From NCBI RefSeq assembly GCF_009017415.1, contig NC_092409.1:3782001-3846000 (forward strand): a DNA stretch of 64,000 bases. Reading direction: 5' to 3'. Source of the stretch: Aspergillus flavus. Lineage: Eukaryota; Ascomycota; Eurotiomycetes; Eurotiales; Aspergillaceae. Made by a program: the position numbers and the translations under genes. Positions 46,251 through 56,519 of the stretch are shown one piece after another (the stretch's first letter is position 1; every line of letters begins with the position of its first letter). Below the pieces are notes generated by a model. That model was given only the letters and a program-made list of their open reading frames with translations. It did not search any database and had not been told where the DNA came from.

Positions 46251-47737
46251 GGTACTATTAGACAGTACCAGTTTGGGACCAAAAGTGGTTGCGGAGGGAA
46301 AATAAATCATATGAAAAGGAAATTGTCAACCTGATACGGTGACATTTATATATACATCTAAAAATATATAAATATATACGTATTTCTTCATTTATTTATA
46401 TCTCAGACTTATCTCGAGAGACGCTCATCTCCTTGAATCAATTAGCCGGTGGGGGGCGATTTGGTTTGGGGGTTGCATCAAAGAATGTGATTGATCTACA
46501 ATGCAGAAAAAAAAGCAAAAGTGGCTGGCCGTCTGAAATCAAATTGCCCAGTTTTTCTTTTCCCCGACATCACCGATAGATTGGAAAATGAGGGAAAATC
46601 CAAAAGCCACAAGATTACTTTGCTACATGTTTTGAACTTACTGCAAAAATATGCAAACAATACACATTCCAATTGTCACCAATTCTCCCCTGTTTCAATC
46701 CCATCCAACCAATAATCAATAGTGCAGCAAGGCAAAGGGCTCCTGCCTGGCGATCAGACCTCTTCGCCCCAATTCCTGGCTTTCGTGGTGGCACAACAGA
46801 TCGGTAGATCTTTGGTACCTACATGGTCCATCGTCGACTTGGGATGATCGTCTGCAGAGTTGAGTTACCGGCAACCAGGCACAGCATACCCGCCCTGCGA
46901 GGACCGAGGCACGGTCCAGACCTTGTCTTGTCCCTTCAGACATGATTCATTGGGGTACCCCAGCCATTGATTGTCGTGCAAATGCAATGGTCCGGGGCAT
47001 TTGGAATGAATCATGCAGCAACATTCTGTTGTCGTGTGCTCTGTTTTTTTTTTTTGAATGTTACAGATGGGGGTGTGGCGGTTGGACAGGTCACTCTGGT
47101 GTTTTTGCCACTCTTAGTCCTTTTCGGGCAATTTCCTTCAGCCTTCAGGGCTGTCAGCTCGGAAAGAGTATTCCAAATGCACCGGAACTCCGTGTTCTCG
47201 ATACGGAAAGGTAACTATATATCATTTTCCGTGGTGAAATCCCTTTCCCATGGTTTCTGGTATCCAGTATATACCCTATCATAATATTGAAAGGACATAA
47301 GTGAGAAATGATAACTATAGTTATGTTAGTATTATAGACCATCTATCTAGGCTTTTCATTTATTCACTCCTAAGTTAGAAGTGGCAACACACCAACAGGA
47401 TGGCTGAGTGGTTGATACCTTAGATTTGGATCAACATAGTTGACACCTAATACCTGTTTTCTTTCTTCCTTTTTTCTATAGGTTAAGTTAGTATCATTTC
47501 AGTCACATCGGCTTACTGAGCATCAAGGAGGAGAAATATATATGGCACTGATCCGTCAATTACGGAAGGAGCGGCCGAGCCAGTATTGAGTCATATATTG
47601 CAAACTATGAATATAAGTCAAACCATTAGGATAGGTTGGTCAGGGATAACGTGATTGATAAATGACCACATCAATGCCCCAGGTGCCCCAGCACAAGTGA
47701 CCCCCTGACTGTGAAACTTCTGAGACAAAACACGCCA
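46251..47737. other. Gene-poor region, last part
   Basis: An AT microsatellite-like patch lies near 46348-46385 and a T run near 47044-47055. At 47395-47459 is a segment with a tRNA-like A-box and a 6-bp terminal stem. There is no supported protein gene. The end is the 3' flank of the acetate kinase gene. Confidence 0.4.
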
Positions 47738-49309
47738 TCATGATCCATTACCACTTCCGTGTGTCAAAATGCAGTTATATGCCATTTCGAACTTATAAAG
47801 TGCATTAGCGAGTGTGCTTAAGATAGAAGAAGAAGGAGTTATTCTCACCTGCTCATCTGTCTGGCAGACTATTACACGCGGTCCGCTACCATCTCCCTTG
47901 GAGATATCCATCACCGTCTGGTCGTCGGACGGCCCTTTGTCATTAGCTGATGCATCAATAGCTACCCCCAGGCACTGGCATTTCTCGATGACAGTTTTTC
48001 TCAGTAAGGCACTCTTCTCACCAATGCCGCCGGCGAAAACGAGTGCATCAACTTTTCCTTCCAACTTGACAAAGTAATTACCTATGTACCCCAGAATACG
48101 GTCGACGAGAATGTCGAAAGCAAGCTTATGCTCCGGACTTGGAGGATTCTCAACGGCTATCTGGGCAAAATCTGTAGTTCCAGTGAGCGCTTTCCATCCG
48201 GATTTCTTGTTTAGGATTTCTTCGGCCTGGATGGACCTAAGTCAGCTAGCCGTTTGCTTCTCCCAACCAGTCTCAGGGACTTACCGTGCTGATATGCATT
48301 TCTTTAGTGCTCGCAGGGCTCAACTTTCCTGCCTCGCTGGTGTAATGAAACACGAGCCTGCCAAGCACACGTTAACCATCAGAGTTTAGAGCTAACTTTT
48401 AATGACACTCACGATGGGTCAATATCACCACTACGGGTGGCGCCGGGTAAACCAGCTAGGGGTGTAAGTCCCATTCTAAGACGATCTGTCAGCACGCCTG
48501 AATAACAATGAATGAAGATCATTCTTACGATGTGTCAATGGACCTGCCCTCCTTGATCGCGCATACAGAGGCACCGCTTCCAATATGCATGGCAATCACA
48601 TTAGTCTTTTCCACTGGCTTGCCGAGAAACTGAGCTACCGAGCGCAGGATGAAGGAATAACTAATCCCATGAAACCCATATTTTCGAAGACCATTTGCTT
48701 TCGCGGTATCCTGGTTGATTGGATATGTCTTTACATAATCGGGCAGAGTCTGATGAAAGGCAGAGTCGAAGAATGTGATACTTTTCACCGAAGGTAGTTC
48801 CTTTCTACAGAGTCGGATGATCTCCAAAGCAGAGAAGTTGTGCCTGTCGCCAGTCAGAAATCTAAACGAAAGGGCATAGACGAGACATACAGTGGGGCTA
48901 GATCCTCGAGTTTCTCTAAGTGGTGATAGGTTTCATTGGTGATCACTACCGATCGCTCATAGTCTCCGCCATGAACGACTCGATGGCAAATGAATGCCAG
49001 ATCATCAGTGCTAGTAACCTCGGATAGGTTAGGATCAGAAAAACATCTCTGCAGAAGGAACTTGAAAGCATCCTGGGGCGTGCTCAATTTCTCCTTGAGC
49101 TGCTCCTTGTGGTTCGTCGATCCCCGAGTATATTTCAGCGTTGCCGGAGGAGCTGTGATCCCCGAGATCTGTGCATTGGCGACGGCTTTTGGGGGCTGCT
49201 CAAAGGTGTAGAAGGTAATCTTCACCGAGGATGAACCGGCATTAACCGAGAGGATAGATTTGGGTGTCATATTGGAGGCGGCGGAATCGGGAGCGTTGAA
49301 CCGAGACAT
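47738..49309 (-). CDS. Acetate kinase
   Basis: Six exons on the minus strand, 49309-48891, 48843-48529, 48475-48413, 48357-48285, 48226-47849 and 47791-47738, give 433 residues. The five introns are 47, 53, 55, 58 and 57 nt. The enzyme interconverts acetyl phosphate plus ADP and acetate plus ATP. Motifs are the phosphate-binding loop ILSVNAGSSSVK, CHRVVHGGDYE, ITFFDSAFHQ, YGFHGISYSFIL, IAMHIGSGASVCAI, GLTPLAGLPGATRSGDIDP and FAGGIGEKSALLR, all in family order. It is divergent from the phosphoketolase gene, and the pair make a complete two-step route. In fungi acetate kinase is known almost only alongside phosphoketolase. The start at 49309 gives a 13-residue N-terminal extension before MTPKS; initiation at that second Met is possible. 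The C-terminus (TDEQFEMAYNC, then a short tail) needs the last intron. Confidence 0.94.
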
Positions 49310-49802
49310 GCCATATCCACTGGCTTCCAGGTTGACAGGGAGGTAAATAAGTAATCGGCTTCCGGTTCTTGACGCCCCTCTCTTTCATAATTGTCAACTG
49401 AAAGGGACCACTCCATTTGTTCGTTATGGTGGGCCAATTTCCCTGTTGGGGTGCAGCCGGTGATGTCAAAGGACTTGCATGGTGACGTAGTTGGGGATCC
49501 GACATCATGGACCTGGAACTACAGACTCGAAATATATTTCCGGTGAACCCTACCAAATTCTGGACCCGTTTAACCCAAGGGTATAATTAAAGGCTGGGAT
49601 TGTGGAATCCATATTTTTCTGCGTCCGAAACCACAGGAAAGCTATTAGAACTTGAGCATCGTCCCCAAGATTTACAGTTCCATTCTCCATCCATATTCAT
49701 CCATTGATTCCTTGGCGCGATCCACACTATCAACGAACTTTATACCCAACAAGCAATATCAACCCCACCGAATACATTTCACACCTCTCTGTATAACTAA
49801 CC
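49310..49802. promoter_or_regulatory. Bidirectional promoter of acetate kinase and phosphoketolase
   Basis: A 493-bp interval separates the two divergent start codons. A CCAAT pentamer is at 49434-49438 near its middle, and a TATA-like TATAATTAA at 49582-49590 lies 213 nt before the phosphoketolase ATG. The layout suggests co-regulation of the two enzymes; I cannot identify binding sites for a specific carbon regulator with confidence. Confidence 0.6.
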
Positions 49803-52581
49803 ATGCCGGGAGAGATTATCGACAGGCCAAACCCGAAGGCTGAGCCGTCGCACATACCGGATGTCGTTGAACAGCTGCAAGTACAGCTCGACCAGGCTTC
49901 ATTAGACCAATCTACCTCTGATGCTTTCTTGAAATTTCGCAGAGCAGCTGCTTACATTGCAGCAGGTGAGGCTTGCTAATCTATACGCTAAGACATCCGC
50001 TCATGTTCTCTAGCAATGATTTTTCTTCAGGACAATGTGTTATTGAAGCGCGACCTGCAACATGATGACATCAAGCCTCGACTACTTGGTGAGATCCTCT
50101 GAAGCTTTGTATACATCATCCGGGATAGGAACATATCAGCTTATTCGATACCGTACTTCCAGGTCACTGGGGAACATGTCCCGGGCTTATCCTCGTATAT
50201 TCCCATTTGAACTACATCGTTAGAAAGCAAAACCTAGACATGCTGTATGTCGTCGGACCGGGGCACGGCGCACCAGGTCTACTTGCTTCGCTATGGCTGG
50301 AGGGCTCATTGGGGAGGTTCTACCCACAGTATTCTCGAGACATGGAAGGTCTGAAGAATCTCATCTCGACTTTTAGTACCTCTGGCGGTTTGCCAAGGTT
50401 GGACGCTCCTCAGTGAATTAGTATGCCGAGCTTGAGCTGACTGTTCCTATTCAGCCATATTAACGCCGAGACGCCAGGAGCCATCCATGAAGGTGGCGAG
50501 TTGGGTTATGCGTTAGCTGTATCCTTTGGTGCAGTCATGGATAATCCTGATCTCATTGTCACATGCGTGGTCGGTGATGGAGAAGCAGAAACCGGTCCAA
50601 CAGCGACGTGAGTTCTTGGACGATCTACCTGGGTCAAGTGCTTTACTGACAGAAACAGTTCCTGGCATGCAATCAAGTACATTGACCCCGCGGAATCAGG
50701 GGCAGTCTTGCCAATTCTGCATGTCAATGGATTCAAAATCAGCGAGCGCACCATCTTTGGCTGCATGGACAACAAGGAGTTAATCTCCCTTTTCACAGGA
50801 TATGGTTACCAAGTGCGCATTGTTGAGAATCTAGACGATATTGATACTGATCTCCATTGCTCCATGAATTGGGCGGTTGGGGAAATCCATAAGATTCAGC
50901 AAGCAGCCCGCTCCGGAAAGCCGATCATGAAGCCCCGGTGGCCCATGATCGTGCTGCGCACACCGAAGGGTTGGTCAGGACCCAAGGAGCTGCACGGGCA
51001 ATTCATCGAAGGGTCGTTTCATTCACACCAGGTTCCTCTGCCTAATGCAAAGAAGGACAAGGAAGAACTTCAGGCGCTCCAGACATGGCTATCTTCCTAC
51101 AACCCACATGAGCTCTTCACCGAAACAGGAGATGTTATTGATGAAGTCAAGTCGATCATTCCCTCGGATGACTCCAAGAAGCTCGGTCAACGTTTTGAGG
51201 CATACAAAGCCTACGAGCCGCCTAATCTTCCGGATTGGAGGACTTTCTGCGTAGAGAAGGGCGCGCAAGAAAGCTCGATGAAGACAATTGGAAAATTCAT
51301 AGATAAAGTTTTCACCCAAAACCCACACAGTGTCAGACTGTTCTCGCCGGATGAGTTAGAGAGCAATAAGTTGGATGCCGCTCTCGCGCATACTGGACGG
51401 AACTTCCAATGGGACCAATACTCTAACGCGAAGGGTGGCCGTGTTATTGAAGTACTGAGTGAGCATATGTGTCAAGGTTTCCTTCAGGGCTACACTTTGA
51501 CCGGGCGTGTGGGCCTCTTTCCCTCTTACGAAAGCTTCTTGGGTATTGTCCACACTATGATGGTGCAATACGCCAAGTTCATGAAGATGGTACGTAACCC
51601 TTCCCTACATCCCATCCCATTGATTGAACTATCTTTAACCAGAGCGGCAAACAACTAGGCCCGAGAAACAGGGTGGCACAAAGATGTAGCTAGCATCAAC
51701 TATATTGAGACCAGTACCTGGACCCGACAGGAACACAACGGCTTCTCTCACCAGAACCCATCATTCATCGGAAATGTTCTTAAGCTGAAACCTAATGCTG
51801 CGCGTGTTTACCTGCCACCGGACGCCAATACTTTCTTGACAACAGTTCATCATTGCTTGAAATCCAAGAATTACATCAACCTCATGGTTGGCTCGAAGCA
51901 GCCGACACCCGTTTACTTATCGCCCGAAGAAGCTGAAAGCCACTGCAGAGCTGGCGCATCAATCTGGAAATTCTGCAGTACAAATGACGGACTCGACCCA
52001 GATGTTGTTCTTGTGGGGGTCGGAGTTGAAGTGATGTTTGAAGTCATCTATGCCGCTGCAATACTTCGCCAGCGCTGCCCTGAACTTCGCGTTCGGGTGA
52101 TTAACGTGACAGACCTGATGATATTGGAGAATGAAGGAGCCCACCCGCATGCTTTGACAACCGAATCCTTTGATAACCTTTTCACCTCCGACAAGCCAAT
52201 CCATTTTAACTACCACGGGTATGTGACCGAGTTGCAAGGTCTGCTTTTCGGCCGGCCCCGCCTAGAGCGTGTGAGCATTGCCGGGTACATCGAGGAGGGA
52301 AGCACCACGACGCCGTTTGATATGATGCTCGTGAACAAGACCTCTCGCTTCCATGTGGCCCAGGCTGCTATTAAAGGAGCGGCGAAGCGAAACGAGAAGG
52401 TTCAACTCCGTGAGCAGGAGCTGAGCACAGAGTTGAATCACAACATTGTCGAGACACGAAAGTATATCCATGCAAACCGCAAGGGTAAGTTATCTCTTCT
52501 CTTCAGCGTCTGCTTTTTATTTCCCCTGGCTGATTCAGTGTAGACCCTGATGATATGTATGAGATGCCACAATTTAGATAA
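49803..52581 (+). CDS. xfp: Phosphoketolase (Xfp)
   Basis: Seven exons, 49803-49965, 50014-50088, 50163-50397, 50455-50607, 50659-51589, 51659-52484 and 52544-52581, give 806 residues, the usual length. This thiamine-diphosphate enzyme splits xylulose-5-phosphate (and often fructose-6-phosphate) with phosphate into acetyl phosphate and an aldose phosphate. Motifs include [48 protein letters not shown], the diphosphate-binding [12 protein letters not shown] and [11 protein letters not shown]. Later come [49 protein letters not shown] and the C-terminal domain FHFNYHGY-like segment. Exon 7 supplies only [12 protein letters not shown], which matches the family C-terminus. Introns are 48-74 nt. 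With acetate kinase next door, it can make ATP and acetate from pentose phosphates. Confidence 0.95.
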
Positions 52582-52946
52582 GTCTACGGTCTAGGGGAAT
52601 AAACAGGGGGGATCACATAGCCACATCAAAAGGCATTGGAATGAATACGCTATCGCATGATCGATCTACTTGGTAGTCGTTGCTTACAGTGGAAAAAGAT
52701 TGTTTATACAAAATTGTGAGTGAGGTGCAGCCAGTGACATGCGTACTTTCCCTACAGATTCAAATGAGTGTGTTCTCGATTCTCGACCTCGTGATTGGCC
52801 TTATTACCCCTCTAGTACTCGTAGGCGTTTTCAATCTCAGCCTCGCCTCCACTACATCTTAATATCGCTTTCCCCTCTTCCCCCTCACAAATCGTCAACC
52901 ACCCCTGATACAACTCTGTGTATATTATCAACCGGACATTAGAAAA
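52582..52946. promoter_or_regulatory. Upstream region of the NLR-like gene
   Basis: This 365-bp stretch separates the phosphoketolase stop from the receptor start and must hold the phosphoketolase 3' end and the receptor promoter. It is AT-rich near 52680-52720 and pyrimidine-rich from 52850 (CTTTCCCCTCTTCCCCCTC). I see no definite element. Confidence 0.45.
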
Positions 52947-55900
52947 ATGCGTCTCACCCACGATGATTATACGGTCGCATGGATCTGTGCCCTGCCACTA
53001 GAAATGACTGCTGCGAAAGCTATGCTGGATACGTTACACCACTTATTACCCCAGGCAGAAAACGATTGTAATAGTTATACTCTCGGGAGTATTCATGGTC
53101 ATAATATTGTGGTGGCCTGTTTACCGTCCGGTGTATATGGAACAATAGCCGCCTCGACGGTAATATCTCAGCTGTGTTCCACTTTCCCAAAAATCCAGTT
53201 TGGGCTGATGGTTGGAATCGGAGGGGGAGTTCCTAGTACTGGGGCTGATATTCGCCTTGGCGATGTTGTAGTGAGCAAGCCAACGCCTACCTCCTGTGGT
53301 GTTATACAGTATGATTACGGCAAATTCACGCACAATGGACGGTTCCAGCGCACAGGCTCTCTGAACAAACCTCCCCGAGTTCTGTTAACCGCCATCTCTC
53401 AGATGCAGAGCGATAATATGATGGGAAACCGACCGGTTCACGGCATAATATCGCGTGCCTTGCTCAAGAACCAAGCAATGCAGGAACAGTTCTCTCGACC
53501 ACAAGAAGATCTATTGTTTCATGCCCAGTATAACCACCAGCCCGGCGCCCTAGACTGTTCCAATTGTGATCGTGGCAAGGTATTAGCTCGTGCTCTGAGA
53601 CCGATCGATGACCCATACATCCATTACGGTTTAATCGCTTCGGGGGATCAGGTTATAAAGGATGCTACTACCCGCGATACCATTGCGCAAGAGAGTGGCA
53701 TGGGTGTTCTCTGCTTTGAAATGGAGGCGGCCGGTCTAATGGACCAACTACCTTCTCTTGTGATTCGCGGTATCTGCGATTACTGTGATTCACATAAAAA
53801 CAAAAGTTGGCAAGGATATGCCGCCATTGTGGCCGCTGCATATGCCAAGGTTCTCTTATCTGTGGTTCCAGTCCACCGCCACCATCATCATAAGCTGGAA
53901 TTACATAAAATGAAAGAAAAAGCCTGGATGGTCCCATTCAGAAAGAATACACGTTTCATAGGCCGCGAGTCCGAAATTGCAGAACTTGAGGGACGGATAG
54001 AGAATACGAAAGGACCGTCCAAGATCGCGATTTGTGGGCTAGGCGGAGTTGGAAAGACCCAAATTGCACTTGAGCTGGCCTACCGTTTACAAAGCAGGAA
54101 CTCAGACTACTCAGTCTTCTGGATTCCATGTACGAGCCACGAAAGTGTGGAACAAGCATACATGACTCTGGCACAGATAGTAGGCATTCACAATGTACAG
54201 CCTGCAGAGGCGAAAAACAGCGTGAAGGCCTTTCTTAGTCAGAGTACGGGGCGGTGGCTTTTAATCTTCGATAATGCGGACGATATAGATATGTGGATCC
54301 AAAGCTGCGCCGGTAACCCCAACCCAGTTCTGGTCGATTTTCTGCCTCAGAGTGATCAAGGCCGCATTCTATTCACGACTCGGAATCGAAAGCTAGCTGT
54401 AAAGCTGGCATCGTCTGATGTAATAGATATTTCCGAGCCCGATATAGAAACTGCCTCGAAAATCCTTGGCAATCTTTTGATTAAGAAAGACTTACTCGAT
54501 GACAGTGATACAACAATGGCTCTGATCGAACAGCTGGCCTTTCTTCCTCTGGCAATAACCCAGGCAGCAGCATATATCAATGAAAATGATATTGGATTTA
54601 CGGAATATGTTATGCTTCTGCAGGAACCGGAGCCAGAGGTGATAGAGCTGCTGAGTGAAGGCTTTGGAGATGGGGAGCAATATAAATCCGCGAACCCCGT
54701 TGCTACTACCTGGTTAATCTCGTTTCAACAAATTCAGAGATTGAGCCAGCTAGCAGCGGATTATCTATCATTTATGGCGTGTATAAGCCCCCGCGACATC
54801 CCACAGTCATTGCTTCCTTCGGCCATATCCAAGAAGAAGAAGGTTGAAGCAATAGGCCTCCTTAAAGCGTTCTCATTCATTAATGAGCAGGCCGAGGGAC
54901 GCCTGAATCTCCACCGACTCGTATATTATGCAACTCGAAACTGGATGAGAAAGAACCGACAGCTTGACTCATATATTCGGAAAACCGCAGACCAACTCAA
55001 TCATGTCTTTCCAACTGAAGACCATACTAATCGAAAGTTGTGGAGACAGTATCTACCTCACGCTGTAGCATTGATTAGTCAACGTGAGTTCCTTGAGCAA
55101 CAGAAAGTATATGCTACATTTCTTGAGAAGGTTGGGATGTGCCTGTATCGGGATGGCAGATATGGTGAAGCCGAAGACCCAGTGCTACGGGCAATGGACA
55201 TCAACGTACAAATCCTAGGGCGGGAACATACTTCTACCCTTGATAGTATGGCCAGACTTGCGTGGATACACATGAAGCAGGGCCGATGGAAAGACGCAGA
55301 ACAACTACAAGTACACGTACTGGCGGCTAGTAAGAGAGTTCTAGGACCAAAGCATCTTGATACTCTGGCTAGTATGAATGACTTAGCATGCACATACCAT
55401 GAACAGGGTCGACAGGAAGAATCAGAAAATCTACAGATACAGGCGCTGGCAGCCCTCAAGGAAACTCTAGGGCTAGAACATGCAGTCACCCTAACAAGTA
55501 TGAACAATCTAGCTTCTGTATACCGGTACCAGATGCGTTGGAAAGAAGCGGAAGACCTTGAGCTGCAAGTTATAAAACTCCGTAAGCGGGTACTAGGTTC
55601 GGATCATCCAGACACAGTGACTGCCATGAACAATATGGCACTTATATATCAGGGGCAGGAAAGATGGAAGGAGGCAGAAGCACTAGGGGCACAGGTAATA
55701 GAGGCGCGAAGAATGATAATTGGTGAAGAACATCCTGACACTTTGGCAAGCATGATTGTTCTGGCGTTGGGGTACAGGGACCAGAAACGGTGGAAGGAAG
55801 CTGAGGATCTGATGTTGAAAGTGATAAAGACCCAGAAGCAGGCGATCGGACCAGAGCATCTGGACACTCTGAACGTGTTGGAATGGCTAGCATCTACATA

Positions 55901-56519
55901 CTGGAGCCAGGGACGATGGAGGGATGCAGAGAAAATATATTCCGATCTGGTGGAAACACACAAGCGCGTGCTAGGGCCCAAACACCCCAAGACTGTGAGC
56001 AACATGGCCTGGCTAGCGCACATATACTGGCACCAACAGCGGTGGAAGGATGCAGAGGAGCTGGAGATCCATATCCTAGAGACCCGCAAGTGTGTACTAG
56101 GGCCAGAGCATCCAGACACATTGGCCATTATGCACGATCTAGCCCATACCTTGATGAGGTTTCAACAGAAGGTTGGGGATGCTTTGGCTTTGATGGAACA
56201 GTGTGTTTCGCTCCGAGATAAGGTATTAGGGCCTGATCATCCAGATACGCTACGCTCCTCCCATAAACTTAGTGAATTCAAAAAAGCAGATCACTTACCA
56301 GATACAAACCAACAGATGTCTGATCAAGTGGAAAGTGATCAATCTATGAGAGAAATCTCCACAGCTCTGGTGATCACTGCACCAGATACCAAGCACATTA
56401 ACCGGGCCAAAAGTTTAGCGACCCCTATAAGATGGCCATTCGAAAACCACCCTCTCCTCATTGCTTCCAGAAACATTTCATCTGTATCCCAAGGTCACGA
56501 CTTACGAGAGGTTGATTAA
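52947..56519 (+). CDS. NLR-like receptor: nucleoside phosphorylase-like, NB-ARC and TPR domains
   Basis: One intronless frame encodes 1190 residues. Residues ~6-305 are a nucleoside phosphorylase superfamily (PNP_UDP-type) domain: YTVAWICALPLEMTAA, ACLPSGVYGTIAAS, GLMVGIGGGVPS, DIRLGDVVVSKP and GVLCFEMEAAGLMD. The NB-ARC NTPase follows at ~330-560, with Walker A GLGGVGKT at 364-371, Walker B WLLIFDNADD at about 437-446 and the RILFTTRNRKLA motif. After a winged-helix-like stretch, TPRs occupy ~720-1100, with the consensus LGxEHPxTLxSMxxLAxxYxxQxRWKEAExLxxxVLxxRKRV. This is the kinesin-light-chain-type TPR seen in fungal NLRs. Such proteins are STAND regulators; fungal relatives act in allorecognition, and bacterial and fungal PNP-like effectors are linked to defence. 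No cognate seed or ligand gene is evident nearby. The ATG at 52947 follows an AAAA context. Confidence 0.93.
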   Translation: MRLTHDDYTVAWICALPLEMTAAKAMLDTLHHLLPQAENDCNSYTLGSIHGHNIVVACLPSGVYGTIAASTVISQLCSTFPKIQFGLMVGIGGGVPSTGADIRLGDVVVSKPTPTSCGVIQYDYGKFTHNGRFQRTGSLNKPPRVLLTAISQMQSDNMMGNRPVHGIISRALLKNQAMQEQFSRPQEDLLFHAQYNHQPGALDCSNCDRGKVLARALRPIDDPYIHYGLIASGDQVIKDATTRDTIAQESGMGVLCFEMEAAGLMDQLPSLVIRGICDYCDSHKNKSWQGYAAIVAAAYAKVLLSVVPVHRHHHHKLELHKMKEKAWMVPFRKNTRFIGRESEIAELEGRIENTKGPSKIAICGLGGVGKTQIALELAYRLQSRNSDYSVFWIPCTSHESVEQAYMTLAQIVGIHNVQPAEAKNSVKAFLSQSTGRWLLIFDNADDIDMWIQSCAGNPNPVLVDFLPQSDQGRILFTTRNRKLAVKLASSDVIDISEPDIETASKILGNLLIKKDLLDDSDTTMALIEQLAFLPLAITQAAAYINENDIGFTEYVMLLQEPEPEVIELLSEGFGDGEQYKSANPVATTWLISFQQIQRLSQLAADYLSFMACISPRDIPQSLLPSAISKKKKVEAIGLLKAFSFINEQAEGRLNLHRLVYYATRNWMRKNRQLDSYIRKTADQLNHVFPTEDHTNRKLWRQYLPHAVALISQREFLEQQKVYATFLEKVGMCLYRDGRYGEAEDPVLRAMDINVQILGREHTSTLDSMARLAWIHMKQGRWKDAEQLQVHVLAASKRVLGPKHLDTLASMNDLACTYHEQGRQEESENLQIQALAALKETLGLEHAVTLTSMNNLASVYRYQMRWKEAEDLELQVIKLRKRVLGSDHPDTVTAMNNMALIYQGQERWKEAEALGAQVIEARRMIIGEEHPDTLASMIVLALGYRDQKRWKEAEDLMLKVIKTQKQAIGPEHLDTLNVLEWLASTYWSQGRWRDAEKIYSDLVETHKRVLGPKHPKTVSNMAWLAHIYWHQQRWKDAEELEIHILETRKCVLGPEHPDTLAIMHDLAHTLMRFQQKVGDALALMEQCVSLRDKVLGPDHPDTLRSSHKLSEFKKADHLPDTNQQMSDQVESDQSMREISTALVITAPDTKHINRAKSLATPIRWPFENHPLLIASRNISSVSQGHDLREVD
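55239..56249 (+). repeat. 126-bp tandem coding repeats (TPR array)
   Basis: The codon following the HxxT motif recurs at 55239, 55365, 55491, 55617, 55743, 55869, 55995 and 56121, exactly 126 nt apart each time. The next copy is displaced by one codon (56250). Each unit encodes one 42-residue TPR-type repeat. The absence of any indel over seven intervals is notable. Confidence 0.92.
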
